Shown here: in pieces, positions 42,155 through 50,617 of the stretch | Numbering within the stretch: position 1 is the first letter of the stretch | Layout: each line of letters opens with the position of its first letter | Source: Maribacter sp. ACAM166 | GTDB lineage: Bacteria; Bacteroidota; Bacteroidia; Flavobacteriales; Flavobacteriaceae | Direction: 5' to 3' | Length of the DNA stretch: 50,617 nt | Assembly (NCBI RefSeq): GCF_005771495.1 | Contig: NZ_VAUW01000031.1 | Coordinates: 1 to 50,617, forward strand | Made by a program: the position numbers and the translations under genes | Notes under the pieces: generated by a model | What the model was told of the DNA's origin: nothing | The model's input: the letters and a program-made list of their open reading frames with translations, nothing else | Databases searched by the model: none

Positions 42155-42628
42155 CTACTTTTGATTTGGAACACTATCTTTTTCTTTAATCCATTTTTGA
42201 TACGATTGATAATGCCCTAGGCTTTGGTCAAAATATCCTCGAAGGTCTGAGATTATCCTTTGTTCTCTCTTGGCAAATGCCCTTTCTTGAATATCGCCTG
42301 TTCGAGATATCCTAAAAGCTAGATACCCGATAATGACCAATGACAGCATCTAAATCGAATAATGAATCCACAGCTGCACTTTTGGGACCAATTTTGCTTT
42401 GGAAATCTGCTGCCCCATATGCTGAAAAAACTCTTGAAGTCTTGAATTATTAGTCTCCAAGGAGACTAATAATTCTTGGAGCATCCGTTCAATTTCTGAA
42501 GTATCCAATTTTATCTTGATGTCATCCACGTTCTGGATGAGTCTCTCCAACTTGTCCAGAGATTAGTTGAACTCTTCCAGCTCATCGTTGAGTAGTTCCA
42601 TGACCTCGTCCAGTTTCTTGTATCCCAT
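42155..42628 (-). pseudogene. Small mobilization-associated-like protein with two in-frame stops
   Basis: From ATG 42628 the minus strand reads MGYKKLDEVMELLNDELEEF, then N and TAA, then continues in the same frame (SLDKLERLIQNVDDIKIKLD and KAKLVPKVQLWIHYSI). After a TAG it continues again in frame (MLSLVIIGYLAFRIS, then LRGYFDQSLGHYQSYQKW). The joined protein has a coiled-coil N-terminus, one membrane helix and a short tail. It resembles small proteins (DUF6730-like) found beside relaxase genes on Bacteroidota mobile elements. The TAG replaces a position where Trp would fit. Family name is tentative; the broken state is clear. Confidence 0.65.
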
Positions 42629-42670
42629 AATTCTGGACTTGCAACAAAAAAGTGGACAATTAGATAAGAG

Positions 42671-43504
42671 TCATGCTGCTATTTGTTGATTATACATTTC
42701 GTTTTCAAATTCTTCTATGGTTTTATACCCCAATGTAGAGTGCATTCTTCTTCTGTTGTACCAAGTTTCTATCCATTGAAAGACGGATAGCTCGGCTTCC
42801 GATCTAAGTCCATAACTATGTTTGTAGACCCATTCTACCTTTAAGCTCTTAAAAAATGATTCTGCCACCGCATTGTCCCAACAATTTCCTTTTCTGCTCA
42901 TACTTTGCTTTACCGTTCCATCATAACTTTTTAGGATATTGGTAAATCTGTGACCGGCATATTGAGATCCCCTATCGGAATGAAATATGAGTTCTTTTGT
43001 TATATTATTGGACTTAACGGCCATATTCCAAGCAGGGATTATAGTGTCACTTGTATTTAAGGTTTCGCCCATCGACCACCCTACGACCTTTCTATGGAAC
43101 AGATCGATGATAACGGTCAGATACATCCATCCCTGTTTAGTCTCTATATAGGTAATATCGGACACCCAAACCTGGTTCTTTCTAGAGACCGTAAAGTTTC
43201 GGTCCAGAATATTGCGGGCCAACGGATAGTTGTGCCTGCTGTCCGTTGTAATGCTGAACCTGCGCTTTCTTCTGGCGAACAGATTATTGGCCCTCATTAT
43301 CCTGGCAACCCGTGGCCTGGAAACACGATATCCCTTTTTTGAGAGCTCCTCTTTGATCCTTGGTGCCCCATAACTCTCGAAGCTATCTATGAAAATAACT
43401 CGAATGACCGAGGATATCGTTTGGTTTTCCAACCATCTTTTGGATGGTTCCCTACCTAACCAATTATAATAGCTGCTTTTACTTAACTTGAACATTTTGC
43501 ACAT
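42671..43504 (-). CDS. IS3 transposase OrfB (DDE integrase core)
   Basis: 277 residues from the first ATG, but normally made as a fusion with OrfA by frameshifting. The HTH_21 part contains DSFESYGAPRIKEEL, followed by the rve integrase core with catalytic Asp in VWVSDITYIE, Asp in FHSDRGSQYA and Glu in NAVAESFFKSLK. All three acidic residues are present. The C-terminal segment WYNRRRMHSTLGYKT is standard. It appears functional. Confidence 0.95.
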   Translation of the reverse strand: MCKMFKLSKSSYYNWLGREPSKRWLENQTISSVIRVIFIDSFESYGAPRIKEELSKKGYRVSRPRVARIMRANNLFARRKRRFSITTDSRHNYPLARNILDRNFTVSRKNQVWVSDITYIETKQGWMYLTVIIDLFHRKVVGWSMGETLNTSDTIIPAWNMAVKSNNITKELIFHSDRGSQYAGHRFTNILKSYDGTVKQSMSRKGNCWDNAVAESFFKSLKVEWVYKHSYGLRSEAELSVFQWIETWYNRRRMHSTLGYKTIEEFENEMYNQQIAA

Positions 43505-43563
43505 CTTCCCGACTGGAAATTTAAATTTATGGTGTTTTATGAACCTATATTTTTCCTGTCGTC

Positions 43564-43851
43564 CTAGGAGAAGATGGCTATCGCCTTTTTTAGGATATCA
43601 CGTTCCAGTTCGGCATCCATCAATCTTTTCTTCAACTCGGCGATCTCACGTTGCTCGTCCGTAAGTTTCGGGTTCCCCTTGCCCGGAAAACTGTTCTTGC
43701 CATAGGCACCCGATTCCCTGCGCCAGCGGCTCAATACTGATGTAGGTATATCCAGTTCCCTGCATATTTCTACAACGCTACCACGTGCGTAACTAAGTTC
43801 CACAGCTTTTTCCTTGAACTCTACGGTGTAATTTCTTTTTTCTCTTGACAT
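43564..43851 (-). CDS. IS3 transposase OrfA (helix-turn-helix)
   Basis: 95 residues: an HTH_Tnp_1 domain with FKEKAVELSYARGSVVEICRE, then a leucine-zipper-like helix (EQREIAELKKRLMDAELE) ending in ERDILKKA. The sequence ends after AIAIFS. It binds the IS ends and is fused to OrfB by a -1 shift. The start is ATG 43849-43851; the left copy has ATT here. Confidence 0.93.
   Translation of the reverse strand: MSREKRNYTVEFKEKAVELSYARGSVVEICRELDIPTSVLSRWRRESGAYGKNSFPGKGNPKLTDEQREIAELKKRLMDAELERDILKKAIAIFS
43585..43591 (-). promoter_or_regulatory. Programmed -1 frameshift heptamer A-AAA-AAG
   Basis: In the OrfA frame the codons CTA AAA AAG give the classic slippery heptamer. After a -1 shift the frame stays open (KKGDSHLLLGRQEKYRF) through to the OrfB start and into it, so an OrfAB fusion can be made. 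Confidence 0.8.
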
Positions 43852-43918
43852 TTTTCAAAGTTAATTTAAACAGCTAACACGCTCTTAACTCTAAGTCCAG
43901 TTAAATATAGTAAGTCCA

Positions 43919-44387
43919 AAGAATATCTTTTCTCTTTTTATATAAAAAAAGAATAATAATCTCGACTGGATTCAAACATCTTATTCGGAATGCTTGAATA
44001 TAATGGGTTCTGCGAAATTTTATTTTTCCTATTGTCAATTTGTTATCGGCAATTACTTTAAAGAGATTAGCATGACTAATCCCTTAAATAAAATATAGAG
44101 AATTAAAGAGAAGTATTTGACAAAGTTCAATATGTATTAGAACAAGTATTAATATTGGAAAGCACAAGAGATGAATTGAACCTTAATTTTTTAAAACATT
44201 CCTTTCCAGATGCTGTTTTGTAAAATAGTGGTTACTTATTATTAATAAATTTACTGAGTAATTGATAAAATTACATAACAGTAATTGGTAATTAGATTTA
44301 ATTGATACTAGATTAGCTCAGTTCAAACCATAGTTCTGTTTTTACAAAAAATGTTACTTCAAATAAAGTTTTGAAAGCAAATGAAAA
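43919..44387. other. Gap between IS and regulator gene
   Basis: About 470 bp, AT-rich. A short open tail on the + strand (44105-44223, with VQYVLEQVLILESTRDEL and a stop) may be the end of a lost gene; not recognised. Confidence 0.35.
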
Positions 44388-47300
44388 TTAGGAACTTTTA
44401 TCGTTCATATAATCCGAAGGTGTCATCTCAAATTGTTTTTGAAAATTACGTCCGAAACTAGTTGCTGAATTGTAACCCACTATTTCAGCCACTTCAAAGA
44501 TTCTATATTTTCCAGATTTAAGTAGTTCTGCTGATTTTTTGAGTCTAGCGATGTTAATGAGTTCATTCGGACTAAGATTGGAAATATCTTTTATTTTACG
44601 ATATAATGTAGATCTACTCATATTCATAATTTCAGCTAAGGTCTCCACATTAAGATCGTTCTCTGACAAATTTTGATAAATGACCTCATCTAGTTTTTTA
44701 ATGAAGGTTTCATCTGTTTTAGTATTCGCTATACTCCTAATATGTGCCAGTGGAGAACTTGCATAATGTTCCATAATATTCTTACGGTTTTCAATTAGGT
44801 TAGCAATATGTACTTTAAGATGTTTAATTGAAAAAGGTTTTTCAATATAAGCATCCGCACCCGACTCTAAGCCCTCCATTTTGGCGGACATAGCACTTTT
44901 AGATGTTAAAAGAATTACTGGAATATGACTAGTTTCTAAATTGGTCTTTATTTTTTTACATAAAGTAAATCCATCAATACCGGGCATCATTACATCACTG
45001 ATTACCAGCTGCACATTATCTTCATTAAGCAATTTTAAAGCAGCCTCACCATTTGAAGCTTTCAGCACAAAGTACTCTTCATTAAGCTCTTTGGCTACAA
45101 AGTCTAAAAGTTCTTCGCTATCTTCCACTAATAGAATACAATTACCTTGATTAGGTGAAATGGTTACATCTATTATAGTTTCGTCAGTTGCCCAATTTTG
45201 CACTGTCTTGGGGCGCAACCTAAATTCTTTTGCTTGATGAATGGGAAGTTTAAGCACAAAACTGTTCATTATGCCATCACTTGTATTTAAGTTTAAACTT
45301 CCGTTATGCATCTCGGTTAGAGAACGAGCAAGGGCAAGTCCTATACCTGTTCCTGTTTGGTTTTCTGTGCCTGATACCCTAAAGAAAGGTTCAAATATTC
45401 GTTCCTTTAAATGAGTAGGAATGAGTTTTCCATCATTTCTTAAATTTAGAGTGAATTGTGTTCCTTCGGATATTAAAGATACTATTACGACTTTATCGGC
45501 ATACTTAATAGCATTACCAAAAAGATTGCTTAATATTTTCTTAAGTGCCTCTGGATCTACGAAAGCTAATACGTCTTTTCCCTCTAGTTTTAAACTAAAA
45601 TCTACCTTTTTATCCCTAATGGCCTCACTAAATCTTTCATAGGTGTTATGAATTAATTCAGATACATTTGTTTCAACATAAGTAAGGTCTACTCTTTCAA
45701 TCTCAATTTTTCTAAAATCAAGTAGTTGATTTACAAGGTCTAAAAGACGGTTAGTATTTTTTTTGATAATGGCTAGATTATCCCTTATACCTGGGACTTC
45801 ATGTGCTTTTTTTAAAACTTTTTCCAAAGGACTTTTTATTAAGGTCAATGGGGTGCGTATTTCATGGGAAACATTGGTAAAGAACTCAATTTTGGCTTCA
45901 TAGATTTCTTTTTCCTTTCTATTGTTAAGTTGTTTGATTTTTTGAATGTTTTTCGCTTTTATTCTTTGATCGTAAGTTCTAAACCCAATAAAAATAAAAA
46001 AACCAGAGAGCAATGTATACAAGCCATAAGCAAGATTACTTTTCCAAAATATAGGAAGTACCTTAATGGCCAATCCGGATGTTTCCTTGCCCCACACACC
46101 GCTACTGTTCATAGATTTCACAATAAAATTGTAATTACCCGCAGCCAATTCCATAAAGTATACTTTATGATCTTTTTGTAAATAGACCCATTCATTATTA
46201 AGCCCTTCCATTTGATACCAATACTCCGTATTATCAGGTGCGATGTAACTAAGAGCAGTAAATTCTAAACTAAATGAAGACTGTTCTGGGGAAAGGATCA
46301 GATTCTTTAGGGAAGAGATGGATTCTTTAATGGGAGAATCTTTTTGGTCAACAAAAACATCTTTGTTATTAATCTGTAGACTTGTAATATATATTGGTGG
46401 GCTATATGAATTCTTTTTAAAATCTTTTGGATTGAAACTAATCATGCCGTTTACCGTACCAAAATACATACGGCCATTCGGGTCCTTATAGGCGGAGTTA
46501 TAATTGAATTGATTACTTTTTAAACCATTCGCCTTGGTGTAAATTTTCTTTACATCATTTTTTAGGTCAAATTCTACCAAACCATTAGAAGTAGTGATCC
46601 AAATGTTTTTAGTAGAATCTTCTAACATCCCATAAAATACATTTGATGGAAAACCATCTTTCGTCGTATATTTTGTAAAACCCTTTTTATCTTTATTTAA
46701 AAAATTTAATCCATTCTCTGTGGTAATCCAAATGTTATTTCTCGTATCCTGAAAAATTCCATTTATGTGATTGTTGGAAATACTTGTTGCAATACCTCGG
46801 TCATGCTTAAAATAACCTTTTTTCTTTGTTGTAGGATTGTAAAAATATAGTCCATCAGAATAAGTTCCTGCCCACAGAATACCTTGTTCATCTTCAAAAA
46901 AACATGTGTAGTGATGATTCTCTGGAAAGGCCTTGAACAGGATAAATTTATCTGTCAAAGGATTATAGGTCTGTATGCCGTATGTGGTTACGACAAAAAG
47001 GACATCTTGTTTGGATTTATATAGCTCAAAAACAAAGTTGCTTCTTAATGCGCCTTCTTTTCCTATATTGTAATGCTTTACTATTTTATCCTTTTTAATA
47101 TCCAAAATATCTAGACCATTGTCGAACATACCTACCCATAACTTGTCGTCTACGGGTAAGAGACCATGAATATTGTGATAAGTCAAGATACCGTTTTCAT
47201 CTTTGTCTTTTGATGTGTAGTTGGTAAATAGACCTGTTTTTGGATTAAATTTATTAAGACCAGCGTCTTCTGTACCTATCCAAAGATTACCATAGTTATC

Positions 47301-48353
47301 TGGTTGTATTTCTCTCACCGCATTTCCATTGATAGAATTTTGTGAGGACATAGGAAAGAACTTCGTAAATGGTGAATATTGGTTTGGATTGTAATTTATG
47401 CCACCAAAGTAAGAACCGGCCCAAACGCCATTTTCTTTATCTATTGTTAGAGTATATAGAGCATTGTCAGATAGTGCATAAGGATTATCATAATTTTTGG
47501 TCAAGTTTGTATAATCCTTTGTTTTTAGATTATAAATATGTAAACCAGATTCTGATGCCACCCATAGCTCATCTTCTCCACGCATGGCAAAGTCTCTAAC
47601 ATAATAGCATTCTTTAGTTATTTGAGCCAATGTTTTTAATTTTTCATCAACCAGGTCAAAGGCAAGCACGCCATGGTTTTGTGTACCTAAAAGGAGAGTG
47701 CGCTCATCAAGGTCAAATAACTCATTGATTCTAAAAGGCCGTTTCAGGTCGGCTTCAACGTCAAGGCTGTATTCTTTGAAAGAATCAGATGCTTCCTCAT
47801 AATGATAGATGTGATTTGTAGAGGCAATCCAAATGTCATTATTTTTTAATCTATGAATATCTGTAGCATTAAAAAACTGGTCGGAGGGATATTCCGTAAT
47901 TTCTTTTGTGGTTAGACTGTATTTGTTCAAAGTACTTCCGCTGACAAACCATAAATTACCTTTTTTGTCGTTCTCAATATCTATAATTTGTGAATCTGAA
48001 GTGCCTTCAATAAAATCAAAATTCTCAAACCTTTCATTGTACTTAAATAAACCATTATCGGTACCTACCCATATGGTGCTATCATTTTCATGAAGACTTT
48101 CTATATAATTACCTTTAAGGCTTTTGGGGTCATCAGGATTGTTTTGGAAAGACCTAAAGTTATATCCATCAAAACGGTTTAAACCATTTTTTGTGCCGAA
48201 CCAAAGAAAACCTTTGTAATCCTGCATGGAACTTAGAATGGTATTATGTGATAATCCATTTCCCACCATGTAATGTTGAAAATATATTTCTTGCCCACAT
48301 AGTAGGCTAAAATGGAAAACCAAAAGAAGTAAGCTTAATTTAAATTTTTTCAA
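44388..48353 (-). CDS. Hybrid two-component system regulator (propeller sensor, kinase, receiver, AraC HTH)
   Basis: 1321 residues in one chain. Signal peptide (1-20, LLCGQ); a periplasmic sensor of about 14 two-component propeller repeats (LWFGTKNGLNRFDGY and many relatives) to about 680; a Y_Y_Y domain (LEFTALSYIAPDNTEYWYQ) to about 770; a membrane helix near 780-797. Then the histidine kinase domain with FTNVSHEIRTPLT (His near 830), an ATPase with GTGIGLALARSL, a receiver with the phospho-Asp in LVISDVMMPGIDGF near 1118, and an AraC HTH (TSFGRNFQKQFEMTPSDY). Such regulators sense oligosaccharides directly and switch on adjacent utilization genes. The divergent GH2 gene is a likely target. 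Confidence 0.97.
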   Translation of the reverse strand: MKKFKLSLLLLVFHFSLLCGQEIYFQHYMVGNGLSHNTILSSMQDYKGFLWFGTKNGLNRFDGYNFRSFQNNPDDPKSLKGNYIESLHENDSTIWVGTDNGLFKYNERFENFDFIEGTSDSQIIDIENDKKGNLWFVSGSTLNKYSLTTKEITEYPSDQFFNATDIHRLKNNDIWIASTNHIYHYEEASDSFKEYSLDVEADLKRPFRINELFDLDERTLLLGTQNHGVLAFDLVDEKLKTLAQITKECYYVRDFAMRGEDELWVASESGLHIYNLKTKDYTNLTKNYDNPYALSDNALYTLTIDKENGVWAGSYFGGINYNPNQYSPFTKFFPMSSQNSINGNAVREIQPDNYGNLWIGTEDAGLNKFNPKTGLFTNYTSKDKDENGILTYHNIHGLLPVDDKLWVGMFDNGLDILDIKKDKIVKHYNIGKEGALRSNFVFELYKSKQDVLFVVTTYGIQTYNPLTDKFILFKAFPENHHYTCFFEDEQGILWAGTYSDGLYFYNPTTKKKGYFKHDRGIATSISNNHINGIFQDTRNNIWITTENGLNFLNKDKKGFTKYTTKDGFPSNVFYGMLEDSTKNIWITTSNGLVEFDLKNDVKKIYTKANGLKSNQFNYNSAYKDPNGRMYFGTVNGMISFNPKDFKKNSYSPPIYITSLQINNKDVFVDQKDSPIKESISSLKNLILSPEQSSFSLEFTALSYIAPDNTEYWYQMEGLNNEWVYLQKDHKVYFMELAAGNYNFIVKSMNSSGVWGKETSGLAIKVLPIFWKSNLAYGLYTLLSGFFIFIGFRTYDQRIKAKNIQKIKQLNNRKEKEIYEAKIEFFTNVSHEIRTPLTLIKSPLEKVLKKAHEVPGIRDNLAIIKKNTNRLLDLVNQLLDFRKIEIERVDLTYVETNVSELIHNTYERFSEAIRDKKVDFSLKLEGKDVLAFVDPEALKKILSNLFGNAIKYADKVVIVSLISEGTQFTLNLRNDGKLIPTHLKERIFEPFFRVSGTENQTGTGIGLALARSLTEMHNGSLNLNTSDGIMNSFVLKLPIHQAKEFRLRPKTVQNWATDETIIDVTISPNQGNCILLVEDSEELLDFVAKELNEEYFVLKASNGEAALKLLNEDNVQLVISDVMMPGIDGFTLCKKIKTNLETSHIPVILLTSKSAMSAKMEGLESGADAYIEKPFSIKHLKVHIANLIENRKNIMEHYASSPLAHIRSIANTKTDETFIKKLDEVIYQNLSENDLNVETLAEIMNMSRSTLYRKIKDISNLSPNELINIARLKKSAELLKSGKYRIFEVAEIVGYNSATSFGRNFQKQFEMTPSDYMNDKSS

Positions 48354-48517
48354 GACGTTCGAATATCGTTAAAATTTAGTGAATAGTTCACGATAATATG
48401 TCTCATAGATAACACTATTTAGTTCAATATTGCGAACAGTGTAAATAAAAATTACGATTGACCAATATATATGAAACAATGAAACTAAAGAGTAGGTTGA
48501 TGTTGGGTTGATAATTT

Positions 48518-48524
48518 TACTTTG
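48518..48524 (+). promoter_or_regulatory. Candidate promoter of the GH2 gene
   Basis: TACTTTG approximates the Bacteroidota -7 box, with a TTG at 48497-48499 about 18 bp upstream as the -33 element. The start codon follows 24 bp later, at 48548. Tentative. Confidence 0.4.
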
Positions 48525-48547
48525 TAAAAGTAATAAAACAACAAAAA

Positions 48548-50392
48548 ATGAATTATTTATTTTCGATAACAACAAAAATCAAGATTTTTGCAATTTTATT
48601 CCTTTTGCTTATTTCTATTTCTCAACCGGTATTGGGTCAATGGAGGCCTGCAGGTGATAAAATCAAAACAGTATGGGCAGAAAAAATCACTCCCGATAAT
48701 GTTCTTGCGGAATACCCTAGACCTATTATGGAACGTGATGAATGGAAAAACTTAAATGGTCTTTGGGATTATGCTATTCAGAAAAAAGGTAGTACTACAC
48801 CGACCAATTACCAAGGTAAAATACTAGTTCCGTTCGCAGTAGAGTCAAGTTTATCTGGAGTTATGAAAGAGGTTGGAACGGATAATGAACTTTGGTACAA
48901 CACGTCTTTCGAAGTATCTTCTAGTTGGAAAGATCAAGCTATTATACTACATTTTGGTGCTGTGGATTGGGAAACAATTGTTTGGGTTAATGGTGTAAAA
49001 GTAGGTTCTCATTTAGGGGGATATACTCCTTTTTCTTTTGATATAACCCCTTTTCTAATTGATGGGGAGCAACAACTTACCATAAAGGTTTGGGATCCCA
49101 CTAATGACGGTCCGCAACCTAGAGGCAAACAGGTAAACAAACCAGAAGCAATATGGTATACTCCTGTAACAGGAATATGGCAAACCGTGTGGATAGAGCC
49201 TGTTGCAAAAAAACATATTGAACATCTAAAGGCCGTACCAGATATAGATAATGAACTAATAAAAGTTTTGCCTGTTGTCAAAGGAGCAGAGTATGGTGAT
49301 ATAGTAGAAGTTACTGTCTTCGATGGTGATATCAATGTGGCTATTGCAAAAGCAGTGGTTGGTGAAGAAATTGTGTTATCTGTAGAGAACGCGAAACTCT
49401 GGTCGCCAGAAACACCATTTTTATATGATTTAAAAATAGAGGTTTTAAGTAATGGTCTGGTTGTCGATGAGGTGAAAAGTTATATTGGTATGAGAAAGAT
49501 CAGTATGAAAAAGGATGTTTTTGGTATCGTAAGGATGCAACTTAACAACGAGGATTATTTTCAATTTGGGCCACTTGATCAAGGTTGGTGGCCAGATGGT
49601 CTTTATACTGCGCCAAGTGATGAAGCCTTGAAATATGATATTGAAAAAACTAAGGAGCTAGGTTTTAATATGATTAGAAAGCATGTAAAAGTTGAATCGG
49701 CGAGATGGTATACCCACTGCGATAGAATGGGAATTTTGGTGTGGCAAGATATGCCAAGTGGTGACAGGAGTCCCCAATGGCAGAACCGTAATTATTTTGA
49801 TGGTTCCGAATTAAAGAGAAGTGTAGAATCGGAAAAAATATATAGAACAGAGTGGAAGGATATAATGGATTATTTATACTCATATCCAAGTATTGTTGTT
49901 TGGGTGCCATTCAATGAGGCATGGGGACAATTTAAAACGGAAGAAATTACAGAATGGACAAAGGCATATGATAAAAGTAGGTTAGTTAATTCTGCGAGTG
50001 GAGGTAATTTTTATCGCACGGGTGATATTGTCGATTTACACAATTATCCAGGGCCAGAAATGTACCTTTATGATGCTCAAAGAGTGAATGTCTTAGGTGA
50101 ATATGGTGGAATTGGACTTGCTTTAAAGAATCATTTATGGAAGCCAGATAATAACTGGGGATACGTAAAATTTAAAAATTCAAAAGAAACTACAGCTGAA
50201 TATATAAAGTATGCTAGAGAGTTGAAAAAACTAGTAAAAGCAGGATTTTCTGGGGCAGTCTACACGCAGACGACAGATGTTGAAGGAGAGGTGAATGGTT
50301 TTATGACCTATGACCGAAAGGTCGATAAGATGAATGTAAAAGAAGTAAAAAAGATTAATCAAGAAGTTATCGGTGTTTTAAATGGCCAGTAG
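48548..50392 (+). CDS. Glycoside hydrolase family 2 enzyme
   Basis: 614 residues with a signal peptide (about 1-31, ending LGQ). The sugar-binding jelly-roll domain contains NLNGLWDYAIQ, LHFGAVDWETIVWVNGVKVG and HLGGYTPFSFDI. It is followed by the immunoglobulin-like domain and the TIM barrel with RKHVKVESARWYTHCDRMGILVWQDMP written in two conserved blocks. The likely acid/base Glu lies in FNEAWGQ near 456 and the nucleophile Glu in LGEYGG near 518. GH2 includes beta-galactosidases, beta-glucuronidases and beta-mannosidases. The specificity cannot be decided here; it is shorter than LacZ. It is transcribed away from the hybrid regulator and probably controlled by it. Confidence 0.92.
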   Translation: MNYLFSITTKIKIFAILFLLLISISQPVLGQWRPAGDKIKTVWAEKITPDNVLAEYPRPIMERDEWKNLNGLWDYAIQKKGSTTPTNYQGKILVPFAVESSLSGVMKEVGTDNELWYNTSFEVSSSWKDQAIILHFGAVDWETIVWVNGVKVGSHLGGYTPFSFDITPFLIDGEQQLTIKVWDPTNDGPQPRGKQVNKPEAIWYTPVTGIWQTVWIEPVAKKHIEHLKAVPDIDNELIKVLPVVKGAEYGDIVEVTVFDGDINVAIAKAVVGEEIVLSVENAKLWSPETPFLYDLKIEVLSNGLVVDEVKSYIGMRKISMKKDVFGIVRMQLNNEDYFQFGPLDQGWWPDGLYTAPSDEALKYDIEKTKELGFNMIRKHVKVESARWYTHCDRMGILVWQDMPSGDRSPQWQNRNYFDGSELKRSVESEKIYRTEWKDIMDYLYSYPSIVVWVPFNEAWGQFKTEEITEWTKAYDKSRLVNSASGGNFYRTGDIVDLHNYPGPEMYLYDAQRVNVLGEYGGIGLALKNHLWKPDNNWGYVKFKNSKETTAEYIKYARELKKLVKAGFSGAVYTQTTDVEGEVNGFMTYDRKVDKMNVKEVKKINQEVIGVLNGQ

Positions 50393-50457
50393 TTTAAATA
50401 TAATTATTGAGTTAGTCATTTAAGTTCTGTATCTTGTTGTCAATAGAAACAACGTTT

Positions 50458-50617
50458 ATGGAAGTATTTGAAGGACAGAATATATTGAGTTTTGTAAAAG
50501 AATTGCCAAATGATGATGCCTGTAAGGCATATTTAGCGAAAATAAAATGGCACGATGGTTTTAAATGTATGAAATGTGGTCACACAAAAGGATGTGAGAA
50601 ATCTGGGCACAAGTATC
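50458..50617 (+). CDS. IS1595-family transposase, N-terminal part (runs off window)
   Basis: From ATG 50458 the frame reads FVKELPNDDACKAYLAKIKW followed by HDGFKCMKCGHTKGCEKSGHKY. The N-terminal zinc ribbon with CxxC and the W-x-x-GFxC pattern is typical of IS1595 transposases in Bacteroidota. The gene continues past the window end, and its catalytic domain cannot be checked. Confidence 0.85.
   Translation, partial: MEVFEGQNILSFVKELPNDDACKAYLAKIKWHDGFKCMKCGHTKGCEKSGHKY

Larger units (their letters stand above)
42634..43918 (-). mobile_element. Complete IS3-family insertion sequence, 1285 bp
   Basis: Bounded by TGGACTT (42634-42640) and AAGTCCA (43912-43918), with two overlapping-frame genes orfA and orfB on the minus strand. 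Length and gene plan are typical of the IS3 family. The flanking bases (AATTC left, AAGAA right) show no target duplication, which may mean that recombination between copies changed one side. A second copy's end lies at 1-197 in the same orientation and a relic end at 22916-22979. Confidence 0.9.

Noticed and set aside
1..43918. A composite transposon bounded by the two IS3 copies
   Set aside because: No matching target duplications, the left copy is incomplete in the window, and the tRNA repeats explain the island better.

Overview
The window looks like a chromosome segment from a marine member of the Flavobacteriaceae (Bacteroidota). Supporting signs are the low GC content, weak or absent Shine-Dalgarno sites, a FecI/FecR/SusC/SusD set, a hybrid two-component regulator, four sulfatases, AraC regulators with 7TM-like sensors, DUF418, DUF983 and DsrE proteins, and IS3 and IS1595 elements. 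No species is claimed. The sulfatases suggest use of sulfated algal polysaccharides.

Layout. 1-197 is the end of an IS3-family copy. 377-3929 holds a DsrE-like secreted protein, topoisomerase III and a Coa1-like membrane protein. A 49-bp direct repeat containing the 3' half of a tRNA-Met(CAU) gene lies at 4505-4553 and again at 40263-40311. It bounds a roughly 35.8-kb genomic island with its own tyrosine integrase at the right end (38806-40158). A decayed relative of that integrase sits left of the left repeat, so several islands seem to have accumulated at one tRNA target. Just inside the left repeat is a degenerate array of about 22-bp G-rich tandem repeats, and a smaller relative of it lies at 37.8 kb.

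Island cargo. 5.5-7.4 kb: a xylose-type sugar porter with remnants of a xylose isomerase gene and possibly a symporter gene. 7.8-21.2 kb: a sulfatase polysaccharide utilization locus (sulfatase, FecI-type sigma, FecR anti-sigma, SusC with STN domain, frameshifted SusD, three more sulfatases). 21.3-22.9 kb: a DUF262 protein overlapping a HEPN protein, a candidate defence or toxin pair. 22.9-23.2 kb: transposon debris. 23.4-30 kb: a membrane AraC regulator, beta-barrel proteins, two DUF418 membrane proteins and a broken fatty acid hydroxylase gene. 30.3-31.8 kb: broken TPR, group II intron and CPBP protease genes. 32-33.5 kb: DUF983 and an AraC regulator. 34.2-37.6 kb: a GC-richer block with a lipoprotein, a TonB receptor and a His/Cys-rich small protein, probably for metal uptake. 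38.0-40.2 kb: an unknown protein coupled to the integrase.

Right of the island are a second, unrelated tyrosine integrase (40482-41819) followed by another tRNA-like 3' end, a small gene broken by two stop codons, a complete IS3 copy (42634-43918), a giant hybrid two-component regulator divergent from a GH2 glycosidase, and the start of an IS1595-type transposase at the window edge.

How the genes may work together: SusC/SusD would bind and import sulfated oligosaccharides, with the STN-FecR-FecI relay sensing the ligand. The secreted or periplasmic sulfatases would desulfate it, and the sugar porter and GH2 enzyme would handle released sugars. The broken susD and xylA genes suggest parts of this pathway are decaying or depend on copies elsewhere. 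All assignments come from reading the sequence; no database search was possible.
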